The notes under the pieces were generated by a model. That model worked only from the letters and a program-made list of their open reading frames with translations. It did not search any database and had not been told where the DNA came from. DNA of 64,000 nucleotides from Pirellulales bacterium (lineage in GTDB: Bacteria > Planctomycetota > Planctomycetia > Pirellulales > JAEUIK01), in assembly GCA_019745975.1 (NCBI GenBank), contig JAIESQ010000013.1, forward strand, positions 22,780 to 86,779, given 5' to 3'. Every line of letters begins with the position of its first letter. Within the stretch, counting starts at the first letter, position 1. The position numbers were made by a program, and so were the translations under genes. This document shows, piece after piece, positions 18,401-25,454 of this stretch.

Positions 18401-18613
18401 TTGCTCAACCGGAAAGGTGATCTGCCGCTCGACTTCTTCCGGTGAGAGTGATGGAGCGATGGTGTTGATTTGTACCTGAACCGGCGTCGTGTCGGGAAAC
18501 GCGTCGATATCCAAGTGTCGCAATGACACGGCGCCCGCGGCAGCAAACGCCAGGACCGCTAGGATTACCAGCGCGCGGTGGCGGAGCGAAAAATCGATGA
18601 TCGAGTTGAGCAC
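15422..18613 (-). CDS. czcA: CzcA/CusA-type heavy-metal RND efflux pump
   Basis: A 1063-residue inner-membrane proton antiporter of the HME-RND family, with twelve membrane helices and two large periplasmic loops. The proton-relay signature in helix 4 is Asp405-Phe-Gly-x-x-x-Asp411-Ser-Ser...Glu418-Asn. It matches the HME1 pattern (Zn/Co/Cd) rather than the Cu/Ag pattern, except that Gly after the second Asp is Ser. The start is GTG at 18613 with AAGGAGG upstream. It follows the adaptor gene by 16 bp and works with it and a TolC-type tunnel to expel periplasmic or cytoplasmic metal ions. Confidence 0.93.
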   Translation of the reverse strand: MLNSIIDFSLRHRALVILAVLAFAAAGAVSLRHLDIDAFPDTTPVQVQINTIAPSLSPEEVERQITFPVEQAISGLPGLEMLRSISKFGLSQVVVTFEDGIDIYFARQLINERLTTVVLPDGISRPQMGPVSTGLGEVFHYVLTYEGVDVSTLPEAKRIELLTNLRTTHDWVVKPQLRSVRGVAEVNSWGGYEKQYQVRIDPDRLIKYELTFDEVVEAVAANNRNVGGGTITEEKRLQLVHGVGRTVNAQQIENIVVTAKDGVPIRVRDVADVQVGHEIRRGTVTANGRGEAVLGLGFMLMGENSHDVTWALKNKLEEIKSTLPSGMQIQTVYDRTELIDHVIETVKKNLLEGGLLVVAVLFVFLGNLRAGLIVALAIPLSMLFAFSGMLQFGISASLLSLGAIDFGLVVDSSVVMVENCVRHIAHGDNRRRSMIDVVRDAAVEVRKPTMFGELIIMIVYLPILTLEGVEGKLFRPMALTVIFALAGSMVLSLTLMPVLASLLLPKKIEERDPLLIRILKRLYKPVLHFTMTHKVAVIAFAVGALVFAFGVIAPQLGSEFVPKLSEGAIVVNVVRLAGTDLEETNRYNTQMERTLLEKFPSEIAQVWSRVGTAEVATDPMGVELTDLFITLRPRGEWKRAETQDELTVSIQEELRALLGPRLAMTQPIEMRMNEMISGVRSEVAAILYGDDFDVLVKKASEIEGVLRSIDGAADVNTEQMTGQPVLQIHIKQDEIARYGIPAKTILTLVESLGSNHVGEVYEGQLRFPLVVRLPEKARANSDAIKSILVATPTGENIPLSRLATVETVEGPNTIKREWYQRRITVSANVRGRDMGTFVAEARRKVAEQVQLPTGRYRVEWGGQFENLARAQSRLMLVVPIALVMIFALLYMTYRNVVDSVRVFTGVPFAWIGGIVALWIRDMPFSISAAVGFIALSGVAVLDDMLLVSTIRQLRRLGRSLDQAVEEAAMTRLRPILMTTLVASLGFVPMAFSTGMGAEVQRPLATVVIGGVCSAMIMSLLVLRVLYMIFNLPIRSHDDVEAIEQTQDSFDIREESEIVSVRLP

Positions 18614-18629
18614 GGTCCGTCAAGCCTCC

Positions 18630-20273
18630 TTACTTGCCGCAGGTACAGCCTTCGCCCAAATTGTTCTTCAAAAGCTGGGCGCTGATCACGTCGCTTCCCT
18701 TCGTTGCCACAACTTCGCCGGGCAGAAGGCCCGCGATAATTTCCGTGAATCCGTCCTGTTTTGCCCCCAGCCGGACCGAGCGGACATGGAAGACCTTGGG
18801 GCTTTCCGGGCTGTCGAAGTAATGCTTGTCTCGCACGAAGACGACGTGGCAACAGCCTTCCCAGTGGACCGACTCGTTCGGGACAACAATTGCTTCCGGC
18901 TCTTCACGGAGGATGATCCGGCCTGCCCCGAAGGTCTCGTCACGAAGCCCGCCGTCGGCGTTCGGCAATTCAGCCCGGACTTTGACCATCCGAGTCTTCT
19001 TGTCGGCGGCAGTGCTGATCCAACTCAGGGACCCCGTGATTTCTTGCTGGCTTCCATCCGGCCGGAATCGGACCGGTTGACCTACGGACAATCTGCCTGC
19101 CTCTTCCAGCGGGACGTTTAGGTTCAGCCACATCCGGCTCGCATCCGCGATTTGAAACAGGATCGTCGACGTATCAACCACTTCACCGGCGACCACCTGT
19201 CGTTCGATGACAACGCCATCCATTGGGGAGCGAACGGGCAAGAGGTTGGCCGTTACGACCGTGCTAAGCAAGTCAGGTGAGAGCGCATCTTCCAGACCAA
19301 GGTGCCGCAAGCGAGCTACCCGCTCCTCACTCGACAGGCCCTTCAATGTACCCAAGTCGACGGGTATTCCCAGGTTGGCAAACGCTTGCTGCGTCTTGAG
19401 CACAGCAACGCGGGCCTTTTCAAATGCAGCCTCGGCTTCCAGCACCTGTCGGCCCGCAATCGAACCTTCGGGAAGAGCTTGCAACCGTTCCATTGTCTTT
19501 CGAAGGAGGTCTTCCTGAACGAGTGCGTCTACGAGTTCACTCTTCGCCTGACCGATCAACAACGAGTCGAGGATTACCACCACCTCGCCTGCGCGTACGC
19601 GGTCGCCGACCTTCTTCTCGACGCGCCAGATCGTTCCCGCTGCTCGCGGTGACAGATTGGCGTATCGCGTTTGGTCGTATGTGATATCGCCGTTGCCGCC
19701 GATCCATTCGCTGATCGCACGGCGTTCCACCAGTTCCACGTCTACGCCGGCATGTTTTACTGCTTCGAGCGACGCGAACTGAATACGCCGCTGATACACC
19801 TTGCACGCGCTGTTGTTCTTCGGCCTGTCCGCCAATTCCAAAGCACGCTTTGCCCGTTCGAAGTCGGCGTGCACAATCGATGGCGTTTCTTTCAACTGAG
19901 CGACGTTTGGATGGTGGAGCGGGCAGTTGTGAACGCCGTGCTCGGCACACCAACCATAGTCCGGCCCCTTAGGCAGCAAGTCTGGGTTGCACTCGACACA
20001 CTTCGATTCAGGGACACCGTGCTCCTCGCACCAGTCCCTTTGAACCAGGTCGCCACTCCCAATGAGGGCAGAGAACTTCGGGAGCTTCCAGTCGGTGCTA
20101 TGACCCCAAACCGCTAGAGCGGCCAAGCCGCCGACGACGGCTGCCGTCGGTATCATCTTTGTGAGCCAGGGCCAAAGTGCGGCGCTTCGGCGCGGTGGAG
20201 CGGCTGGGCTTGCCGGTTCGGTCACTGGCGGTGGCATCAGAGCGCCGCGGTGCGTGCTTGCAGATTGAGACAT
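18630..20273 (-). CDS. RND membrane-fusion protein with Cys/His-rich N-terminus
   Basis: A 547-residue CzcB/CusB-type adaptor. It begins with one membrane helix (about residues 35-60). Residues 70-110 hold Trp-Cys-Glu-Glu-His-Gly-Val-Pro-Glu-Ser-Lys-Cys-Val-Glu-Cys and a second, degenerate copy, Trp-Cys-Ala-Glu-His-Gly-Val-His-Asn-Cys-Pro-Leu-His-His. Barrel-sandwich, coiled-coil hairpin and beta-barrel segments follow. The C-terminus ends Gly-Cys-Thr-Cys-Gly-Lys. Metal-binding adaptors hand ions to the RND pump, and the extra motifs fit that job. The ATG at 20273 is preferred over 20300 because CGGAG lies at normal spacing. Confidence 0.88.
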   Translation of the reverse strand: MSQSASTHRGALMPPPVTEPASPAAPPRRSAALWPWLTKMIPTAAVVGGLAALAVWGHSTDWKLPKFSALIGSGDLVQRDWCEEHGVPESKCVECNPDLLPKGPDYGWCAEHGVHNCPLHHPNVAQLKETPSIVHADFERAKRALELADRPKNNSACKVYQRRIQFASLEAVKHAGVDVELVERRAISEWIGGNGDITYDQTRYANLSPRAAGTIWRVEKKVGDRVRAGEVVVILDSLLIGQAKSELVDALVQEDLLRKTMERLQALPEGSIAGRQVLEAEAAFEKARVAVLKTQQAFANLGIPVDLGTLKGLSSEERVARLRHLGLEDALSPDLLSTVVTANLLPVRSPMDGVVIERQVVAGEVVDTSTILFQIADASRMWLNLNVPLEEAGRLSVGQPVRFRPDGSQQEITGSLSWISTAADKKTRMVKVRAELPNADGGLRDETFGAGRIILREEPEAIVVPNESVHWEGCCHVVFVRDKHYFDSPESPKVFHVRSVRLGAKQDGFTEIIAGLLPGEVVATKGSDVISAQLLKNNLGEGCTCGK

Positions 20274-20413
20274 ACGTAAAGCTCCGAGGAAATAATCCAA
20301 GGTGTCGGCCGATCAGGCGTACCAAAGGATTCTTAGGCCCAAAGAGAACTGCCGGGCTCACTTCACTGAGCGCGCAGCACCAACCGCAGAGGGTCAGTCG
20401 TGGGCGAGACGCT

Positions 20414-20815
20414 TCAAATCAAGAGGATTTGATGCAAGAGGTGAAGGCGAAGCGGAGGCTCCAGTGCGGAGGCTCCACTAGCAACATAAGCCCAATTGGA
20501 GGATTCAGTTTGGCTGTCTGCGACCACGGCAATGAAGGCCAAATAGTCGAAGCCAAACACCAGTTGCGGCGCATCGAGTTGAGTCTTCTCGGGAGGGACA
20601 AACGTGCAGACGCCACTGCACTCTAGCCGACAGTTGCACGGGGCCTGCGAAGGCTCCCCTTCCCCGGCGTCCTCGCAATCGCAACACCTGACGGTCGAGA
20701 CAACCTGGATTGAGGAAGTTTCGAGGGCGCAGTCGCGCGCAGGATGCCAGCACCAACCAGACAATGCCTGGATTAGCAGCAAACCCGCCATCAGATTGGA
20801 CGAAACCGCGCGCAT
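20414..20815 (-). CDS. Small secreted Cys-rich protein, first gene of the pump operon
   Basis: A 133-residue protein with a signal-like hydrophobic start (residues 6-20) and about ten cysteines packed in residues 22-72. They occur as Cys-Cys-Asp-Cys and Cys-Asn-Cys-Arg-Leu-Glu-Cys-Ser-Gly-Val-Cys. I do not recognise a named family. Position and cysteine content suggest periplasmic metal binding ahead of the adaptor and RND genes (inference). The C-terminal 60 residues contain one mildly hydrophobic segment. Confidence 0.6.
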   Translation of the reverse strand: MRAVSSNLMAGLLLIQALSGWCWHPARDCALETSSIQVVSTVRCCDCEDAGEGEPSQAPCNCRLECSGVCTFVPPEKTQLDAPQLVFGFDYLAFIAVVADSQTESSNWAYVASGASALEPPLRLHLLHQILLI

Positions 20816-21722
20816 CTGCTTGGTACCTTATCCTAAAACCATCATCACGATTGTCGGCCTTTGGGTCAAGCTGCCTTGCGGAAATCCGCTAAAATCTACG
20901 GATTCGGCCCAAGCCTATCGCCGACTCTGCATGGCGATACCAGTCACTGCAGGCATGTCAATTCACCTCCGAAGGTGATTTTGGGAGCTCCTTGGCGCTC
21001 TTGCTAGCCGCGGCCGCCGGCGCAACATGGTCGCCCTCGATTCAGATATGGAACCGGGCCGATCGTGCAGCACTGTCCCCAAACGTGTGGATAGTATACG
21101 CATGTCAGCCATTAGGGCATAGCAGCGGTGCTTGCTACGAACCGCCGTAGATGCTCTAAGTCTCATCCGAAAAGTCGGTTGTGATCGACTTATGGAGAAA
21201 TCAATAGCCGAGCGCAATAGAGAGCGGGCCAGGTGGGGGAAAGGATTCAGGGGGTAGCCAAGTGGCATTTTCACCTGAATCGCGTCTCTGAATGCCCTCA
21301 GCGTTCGATTTTCCCATAGGTCCACTCGGGAACCTGGTCACTTCTTCCTGAATGCCACTTCAATCTAAGCACCAACCTCCGGCGATTCGGTTCTGTAGTT
21401 GTGCTGAACGATCAATGACTTGTCAGGCATCTCTACACTGTTGTTGCTGATTTCTGATGCTGCCGCGCCTTCTTAAAAAAGGGCAGTGATACCCTCCGCC
21501 GTCGCCAGCGCATTGGAACGCGCGCCGTCGTCGGGTTCAGTGCAGGGCTTTTTAAGTATAAGAAAGAGGAACGGCATAACTGTTTGATTTTGTTGAATCG
21601 GAAACGACAGATTCGGGCGGTGAAGCGTCACGAATGGACGGTTGGCCGTCAGAAATCGCTTGCGCTTTTGTCGGTCGTCTGCCAGTGTGCTGACTGTTAA
21701 GTGACAAAAATGGAGGGGGAAA
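20816..21722. other. Gene-free region between pump operon and replication gene
   Basis: About 900 bp without a supportable gene. It contains the leftward promoter region of the pump operon. A short hairpin at 20960-20976 (TCACCT...AGGTGA) is followed by four T. There is also a 10 bp inverted repeat (21260/21351) and AT-rich runs near 21470 and 21550 just upstream of the RepL-like gene. The last 350 bp is a reasonable place to look for the replication origin. Confidence 0.4.
21260..21360. repeat. 10 bp inverted repeat spaced 81 bp
   Basis: AAGTGGCATT at 21260-21269 pairs exactly with AATGCCACTT at 21351-21360. A shorter CTGAATGCC copy lies between them (21289-21297) and is repeated at the right arm. 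Purpose unknown; it could be a remnant of a mobile element or part of the replication control region. Confidence 0.45.
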
Positions 21723-22355
21723 ATGACGGATCAGCGCCAGATTGCGGAACAGCCGGGTAATCAAATCAGTACGAAGCGCGGCTTCCCCGTCTACCGCACC
21801 AACCCGAGCGTCCCTTCGACGAACGGAATGCCGACTCGCAACAAGCGGTTTCATGTGCCTGGCGGCAAGGCCTCGATGATCGTCGATAACAGCACCGGCG
21901 AAATCAAAGGCATCGGCGGCATGGGGTTCTGGTGGGAAGAAGAAGTCGACAGCAGCCGGTTCGTCAAACTGTTCCTCGATGGCATCAAGCAGGCCGCCGG
22001 ACTGTCGAAGACCGGCATCCAGGTCTTTGAACTGGTCTATCACCAGATGCGTGCCAATCCTGGCTCCGATGAAATCAAGCTGAATCAGTACGTGGCGAAG
22101 GACCACGGCATGAGTGACCGCACCTACCAGCGTGGTGTCCGGGAACTGCTCGAAAAGGAATTCCTGTACCGCAGCCCCAGCGATGGGGTCTTCTTCGTCA
22201 ACATCCGGTTCATGTTCAACGGCGACCGTCTGGCATTTGTCAAAACGTATCACTTGAAGGGCGCAGCCCGGCAGCAGCAGTTGCCATTAGTCGAAATACC
22301 AGCCCTCCCCGCCCCTATTGATTTCGAGGCAGAGTCGGAATCAGAAATCATTTGA
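21723..22355 (+). CDS. RepL-like plasmid replication/maintenance protein
   Basis: A 210-residue protein. Residues 60-170 match the winged-helix core of RepL-type initiators: Leu-Ser-Lys-Thr-Gly-Ile-Gln-Val-Phe, then a helix-turn-helix around Met-Ser-Asp-Arg-Thr-Tyr-Gln-Arg-Gly-Val-Arg-Glu-Leu-Leu-Glu-Lys, then Val-Asn-Ile-Arg-Phe-Met-Phe-Asn-Gly-Asp-Arg. In Gram-positive rolling-circle plasmids RepL starts replication; relatives elsewhere are less studied, so the role is assigned by similarity and context. A strong GGAGGGGG ribosome site precedes the ATG. Its 3' end overlaps the convergent partition gene by 8 bp. Confidence 0.68.
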   Translation: MTDQRQIAEQPGNQISTKRGFPVYRTNPSVPSTNGMPTRNKRFHVPGGKASMIVDNSTGEIKGIGGMGFWWEEEVDSSRFVKLFLDGIKQAAGLSKTGIQVFELVYHQMRANPGSDEIKLNQYVAKDHGMSDRTYQRGVRELLEKEFLYRSPSDGVFFVNIRFMFNGDRLAFVKTYHLKGAARQQQLPLVEIPALPAPIDFEAESESEII

Positions 22356-22656
22356 GGTATCCGTTCGACTTAAGCCAGGGTTCTACGGCTTCTTCGAGGA
22401 TGTCTTGCAAAGAATTCGGCTCAACGCCTTCCAATTGGCGTTCGAGCGATGCGCGTTTGAGGGCCTTGGAAAAATCTTCTCGCATGCGTGTGCCGATTGG
22501 AACGCGGTTGATGCGTGGCGTCGTGGGCGTAGCTGTCAAAGCGGGTGCAGTAGCCGGTGCTTTGTCTTGATAGACGAAGCCCTTCTCGATGCTTTTGTCG
22601 ATCGGCGGCGGTGTGGTTTTCAATCCTTCGGTTAAGCTGCGACGTTGCTCAGCCAT
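22348..22656 (-). CDS. Small partition partner protein (ParB/ParG-like)
   Basis: A 102-residue protein that starts 8 bp after the parA stop. The first half is unstructured and Pro/Thr/Ala-rich. The second half (Arg-Val-Pro-Ile-Gly-Thr-Arg-Met-Arg-Glu-Asp-Phe then two helices) resembles the ribbon-helix-helix region of small plasmid partition proteins. In such systems the partner binds the centromere and stimulates the ParA ATPase. Assignment relies mainly on position. The ATG at 22656 is the only start that does not overlap parA. Confidence 0.65.
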   Translation of the reverse strand: MAEQRRSLTEGLKTTPPPIDKSIEKGFVYQDKAPATAPALTATPTTPRINRVPIGTRMREDFSKALKRASLERQLEGVEPNSLQDILEEAVEPWLKSNGYLK

Positions 22657-22663
22657 AATCCCT

Positions 22664-23341
22664 CTATGTGTTCGCGGCGCGGCGTGAAACAGCGAGCCGT
22701 TTCTTGACGACATCCGGCAGTATCTCGCGGAACAGGTCGTCAACTTCGTGGGCGGCGTCCTTCGCCCGCGACCCCATCTGCCAAACGACAGATCCCTGCC
22801 CTGGCGCATCCGCGTAAATCTGCCGCAGAATCATGGCCTTAGCTGCCAGCGGCAAATTCAGTGCGGTGGCGGCGTCTTTCATGTCTTGGGTCAGTCGGTA
22901 GTGCTGCCCGACCATGCTCAAGACGATCACGGCTTTGGGTATCCCTCCCCTGATGTCTTGCGCCTGGCGCAACACTTCGGTTGCCTTGGCCAGTGCCCGT
23001 ATTTCAAGCATGCTCGCTTTGCATGGCACAATCGCCAAGTCGGCGCGGAGCAATAGCGCACGGCTGGTCTCGGTCTGGCTGCCCGGTCCATCGGCCACGA
23101 CGAAGTCGGCATCCTGCCCAAGGCTGGGCAATTCGTTCAGGATCGTGTCCGGGTTGTCGAGGCGGACGGCCTTAATGGCAGGCACAGCCTCGCGTATCCA
23201 CTCGGAGCTTGATTGCTGGGTGTCGCAGTCGGCCAGTGTGACGCGGCAGCCCTGCTCGTGGAGCCAGGCCGCCAGGTGAACTGCGAGCGTCGACTTGCCG
23301 ACCCCGCCCTTGGAATTCGCAACGGCAATAATCATGGGCAA
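22664..23341 (-). CDS. parA: ParA-family plasmid partition ATPase
   Basis: A 225-residue P-loop ATPase with the deviant Walker A motif Lys11-Gly-Gly-Val-Gly-Lys16-Ser, Walker A' Leu-Ala-Asp-Cys-Asp-Thr-Gln and an Asp-Gly-Pro-Gly Walker B-like motif. The short length without an N-terminal DNA-binding domain is type Ib, so regulation would fall to the small partner. ParA forms a nucleoid-bound gradient that moves the plasmid. The repeat-rich region immediately upstream (23342-23640) is the likely centromere and promoter. Confidence 0.92.
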   Translation of the reverse strand: MPMIIAVANSKGGVGKSTLAVHLAAWLHEQGCRVTLADCDTQQSSSEWIREAVPAIKAVRLDNPDTILNELPSLGQDADFVVADGPGSQTETSRALLLRADLAIVPCKASMLEIRALAKATEVLRQAQDIRGGIPKAVIVLSMVGQHYRLTQDMKDAATALNLPLAAKAMILRQIYADAPGQGSVVWQMGSRAKDAAHEVDDLFREILPDVVKKRLAVSRRAANT

Positions 23342-23640
23342 GCCATAGCACGATTACATGCAAACATGCAAGCAGGAAATCAATCTTGCAGTCCGACAAG
23401 CTTTCAAGCATGACGGCCAGCATGTTTTCATTCTTGCATGCTAACAGTCTTACAACGTGACGTTCTGACAATCTACCAAGCATGATTGCTTGCAATCTTT
23501 CATGATTTCATTCTGTCTTGATTGCCAGTCAGATTTCTTTCTTGCTTTCACGTCAGCAAGCCAGAAAGCCATCAGTCTTTCAAGCTGGCAGGATTTCTTT
23601 CATGCATTTTCACGGTGAAAAAGACACCTATGCACTGCAT
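23342..23640. repeat. Cluster of short direct and inverted repeats upstream of parA
   Basis: About 280 bp, richer in A/T than its surroundings, with recurring words. CAAGCATGA occurs at 23406 and 23478. CATGCAAGCA (23366) and CTTGCATGC (23434) are its reverse forms. GATTTCTTTC occurs at 23533 and 23593, exactly 60 bp apart, with GATTTCATTC at 23505. CTTTCA-type words fill the rest. There is no open frame with a ribosome site. Next to parA this fits a parS centromere or iteron-like origin (inference). Confidence 0.6.
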
Positions 23641-23823
23641 AGGGAAGATGTCTGCACTCGATTTGGCTTTTTTCTCCTGCGCAGGAGTTAGAAGACTGAC
23701 TGCGGAGCGGGATGCTCCTCCATCGACCTTCCTGAGCGGTGCCGAAGTGTGCCGGGATGGCAACGCCGATGACGCTGGATGCGGCTGCGGCGTGTCACTT
23801 TGGGACGCTCAATGGAAGGCTTG

Positions 23824-23848
23824 CCGGGGAAAGGATGCCCCGGTTTTT
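23824..23848 (+). terminator. Rho-independent terminator, + strand
   Basis: CCGGGG, an 8-base loop, CCCCGG, then TTTTT. No supportable + strand gene lies upstream, so it may end a small RNA transcribed rightward from the repeat region. Together with the palindrome CTCCTGCGCAGGAG near 23670 this suggests a structured transcript. Confidence 0.6.
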
Positions 23849-23867
23849 ATGGTGAGGCGTCAGGAGG

Positions 23868-24116
23868 TTATTCGCCGAGCTGGATTTGCTTGATGGTCGA
23901 GAGGTTCTTGACGTTGACTCGGGGAGGTAGCTCAGGCTTGTCCCAATCGATCTCGGCCAGAATGGTGTCGGTGCTAAGCGGTAGCAGGGCCGTGACCTTG
24001 CCGCGCGCGAACGGGACGTCTCCGGTGTACTGGCCGGTGCTTTGCAGAAAGCGCTTGCTGTAACCGACCGTATCTCCGACCTGAATCGGCTGCGTTCGTT
24101 TGATCCAATCCGTCAT
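23868..24116 (-). CDS. Small plasmid protein, SH3-like, unknown
   Basis: An 82-residue protein. The composition is beta-rich: Val-Gly-Asp-Thr-Val-Gly-Tyr, then Gly-Asp-Val-Pro-Phe-Ala-Arg-Gly-Lys-Val-Thr-Ala-Leu, then Ala-Glu-Ile-Asp-Trp, a pattern typical of small SH3-like barrels. The ATG at 24116 was chosen because a GGAGC ribosome site precedes it and the upstream extension is not protein-like. It heads away from the repeat region and is probably the last gene of the small-gene run on -. Confidence 0.6.
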   Translation of the reverse strand: MTDWIKRTQPIQVGDTVGYSKRFLQSTGQYTGDVPFARGKVTALLPLSTDTILAEIDWDKPELPPRVNVKNLSTIKQIQLGE

Positions 24117-24166
24117 GCGTGCTCCGCTGTAGTTCGACGGAGCTATAGCGCGACGGATTGCGAATG

Positions 24167-24346
24167 TCAAAGCTTGGCGTGTTGGCGCGTGCGACTGCCT
24201 TTCTCGGCGAGGGCTTCCTCGTAGAGGGAGTAAGCCCGGCGGCGCGTTGCCTCCTGGTCGGGCCATTGGCGGCATTGCGCCGATTGCTCAAGGAAGGCCC
24301 GTAAGGCGCAGGCGTGAAAAAGGTCGTCGAGCGGGTCGTGCGTCAT
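24167..24346 (-). CDS. 59-residue helical plasmid protein, unknown
   Basis: ATG at 24344-24346 and TGA at 24167-24169. The protein begins Met-Thr-His-Asp-Pro-Leu-Asp-Asp-Leu-Phe-His-Ala-Cys-Ala and continues Trp-Pro-Asp-Gln-Glu-Ala-Thr-Arg-Arg-Arg-Ala-Tyr-Ser-Leu-Tyr-Glu-Glu-Ala-Leu-Ala. It looks like two amphipathic helices. Proteins of this look occur beside relaxase genes on proteobacterial plasmids, as far as I recall; function is unknown. It sits 5 bp downstream of the next gene's stop, in the same orientation. Confidence 0.6.
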   Translation of the reverse strand: MTHDPLDDLFHACALRAFLEQSAQCRQWPDQEATRRRAYSLYEEALAEKGSRTRQHAKL

Positions 24347-24351
24347 GCCGG

Positions 24352-24597
24352 TCAGAAGAGGCTTGGTTGCCGCAGGTGGCCTTCGACCTGTTCGCGAAGG
24401 TCGCGCAGCTCGGCATGCACGCTGGCTGGCTCGGATGGATACGGCTGAGGCAAATGATGCAGCATTGCCTCGATGGCTGCCGTCCGTGTTTTCGCGAGCG
24501 AGTCGAACGATTCGTCATTGATGCCGATCGGGAATGCGAAGCCGCCGTAGCTGTACATCATGTCCAAGCCATAGCGGAACCGGCCGTCTTCGCACAA
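24352..24597 (-). CDS. Hypothetical plasmid protein, start uncertain
   Basis: An 81-residue frame beginning at a TTG. The residues upstream of the TTG in the same frame (Thr-Ile-Thr-Ile-Ala-Leu) still look like protein, but the frame reaches a TAA after 18 codons with no ATG or GTG. An ATG at 24684 in another frame starts a run that crosses into this region, so a frameshift may have split one gene. No family recognised; it contains a Tyr-Ser-Tyr-Gly-Gly-Phe-Ala-Phe-Pro segment. Confidence 0.5.
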   Translation of the reverse strand: MCEDGRFRYGLDMMYSYGGFAFPIGINDESFDSLAKTRTAAIEAMLHHLPQPYPSEPASVHAELRDLREQVEGHLRQPSLF

Positions 24598-24674
24598 GGC
24601 AATTGTGATCGTGGCATGAGATCGGCCCCGGCTGGCGAGGCCCCTCGGTTAACACGCCGTGTTCGTTGGGATGG

Positions 24675-25451
24675 CTAACCAGCATGGGCGGCCTCCTTCC
24701 GTGGCTTCTCGAAGACCATGCACGTGTCGTGCAGGCCGGGGATGAACGATGAGCGGTAAACCTTCCGGCTGCTCGATGCCCCGTGGCTGAATCGGATGAT
24801 GTCGGTGCATGGCTGCATGAGTCCGGCCTCGAAGGCAAGTCGCTTGGTGTGGAAGGTGAGGGGGACGAATCCTTCCTCCCGGTCGCAATAGTCGCCCATC
24901 AGGATGGCCAGTTTGCCACCCGGTTTCAGGGCCTTGGCGGCATTGCGGATGAACTGGCCGTATCGGCGCAGGAAGTCCGAAAGCGTCGGCGATCGTGACA
25001 AGTCGCGTGGATCGTCGGCGTAGAGCTTCTGCCGCCAGTAGGCCGGATGCGCCCAGATAAAGTCGAACGCTTCCGAGGTGCAGAAATCGCTCGGATCGCA
25101 AGCGTCGAAGCCGTCATGGATATCCCACGATAGGCAGGGAATGCCCAGCTCTTCGCACACGTCGCGACAAGTGCCGCTGCCGGCCATTGGGTCGAAGACC
25201 AGGCCGGGGCGGAAGTAGGTCAGCAAGTCCTTGATGAGGTTGCCGCCGCAGTTGCCCGGATAAGAACGGTCGCCATATTCGCCAGCCCGTGAGTTGTGGT
25301 AAAGGCTCGTGAGGTGAGGGACCGGACTGGCGTTGATCGGTGCCTGCGGTAGCTTGGCATAGACCGGGGCCAGCTTCTTAGCCGCTGGTGACGGCATGCC
25401 CTTGAGGCGGGCCGCATAGAAGGGGTTGATTGTTACTGAGAGCATGGCCAC
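24675..25451 (-). CDS. Plasmid DNA methyltransferase (N4/N6 amino type)
   Basis: A 258-residue protein with the S-adenosylmethionine motif Phe-Asp-Pro-Met-Ala-Gly-Ser-Gly-Thr near residue 86 and a catalytic-loop candidate His-Pro-Ala-Tyr-Trp near residue 134, where amino-methyltransferases usually have Asp/Ser-Pro-Pro-Tyr/Trp. A Lys-Pro-Gly-Gly-Lys motif follows. No restriction gene is nearby, so it is an orphan methyltransferase, possibly protecting or regulating the plasmid. The altered Pro-Ala in the catalytic loop leaves activity uncertain. It follows the 66-residue gene by 3 bp. Confidence 0.78.
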   Translation of the reverse strand: MAMLSVTINPFYAARLKGMPSPAAKKLAPVYAKLPQAPINASPVPHLTSLYHNSRAGEYGDRSYPGNCGGNLIKDLLTYFRPGLVFDPMAGSGTCRDVCEELGIPCLSWDIHDGFDACDPSDFCTSEAFDFIWAHPAYWRQKLYADDPRDLSRSPTLSDFLRRYGQFIRNAAKALKPGGKLAILMGDYCDREEGFVPLTFHTKRLAFEAGLMQPCTDIIRFSHGASSSRKVYRSSFIPGLHDTCMVFEKPRKEAAHAG

Positions 25452-25454
25452 CTC

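Noticed and set aside
21552..22253. 233-codon frame opposite the RepL-like gene
   Set aside because: It has no ribosome site and its codons mirror a clearly coding + strand gene with a strong ribosome site.
23342..23640. CRISPR array
   Set aside because: Repeats are only 9-10 bp, irregularly spaced and partly inverted; no cas genes in the window.
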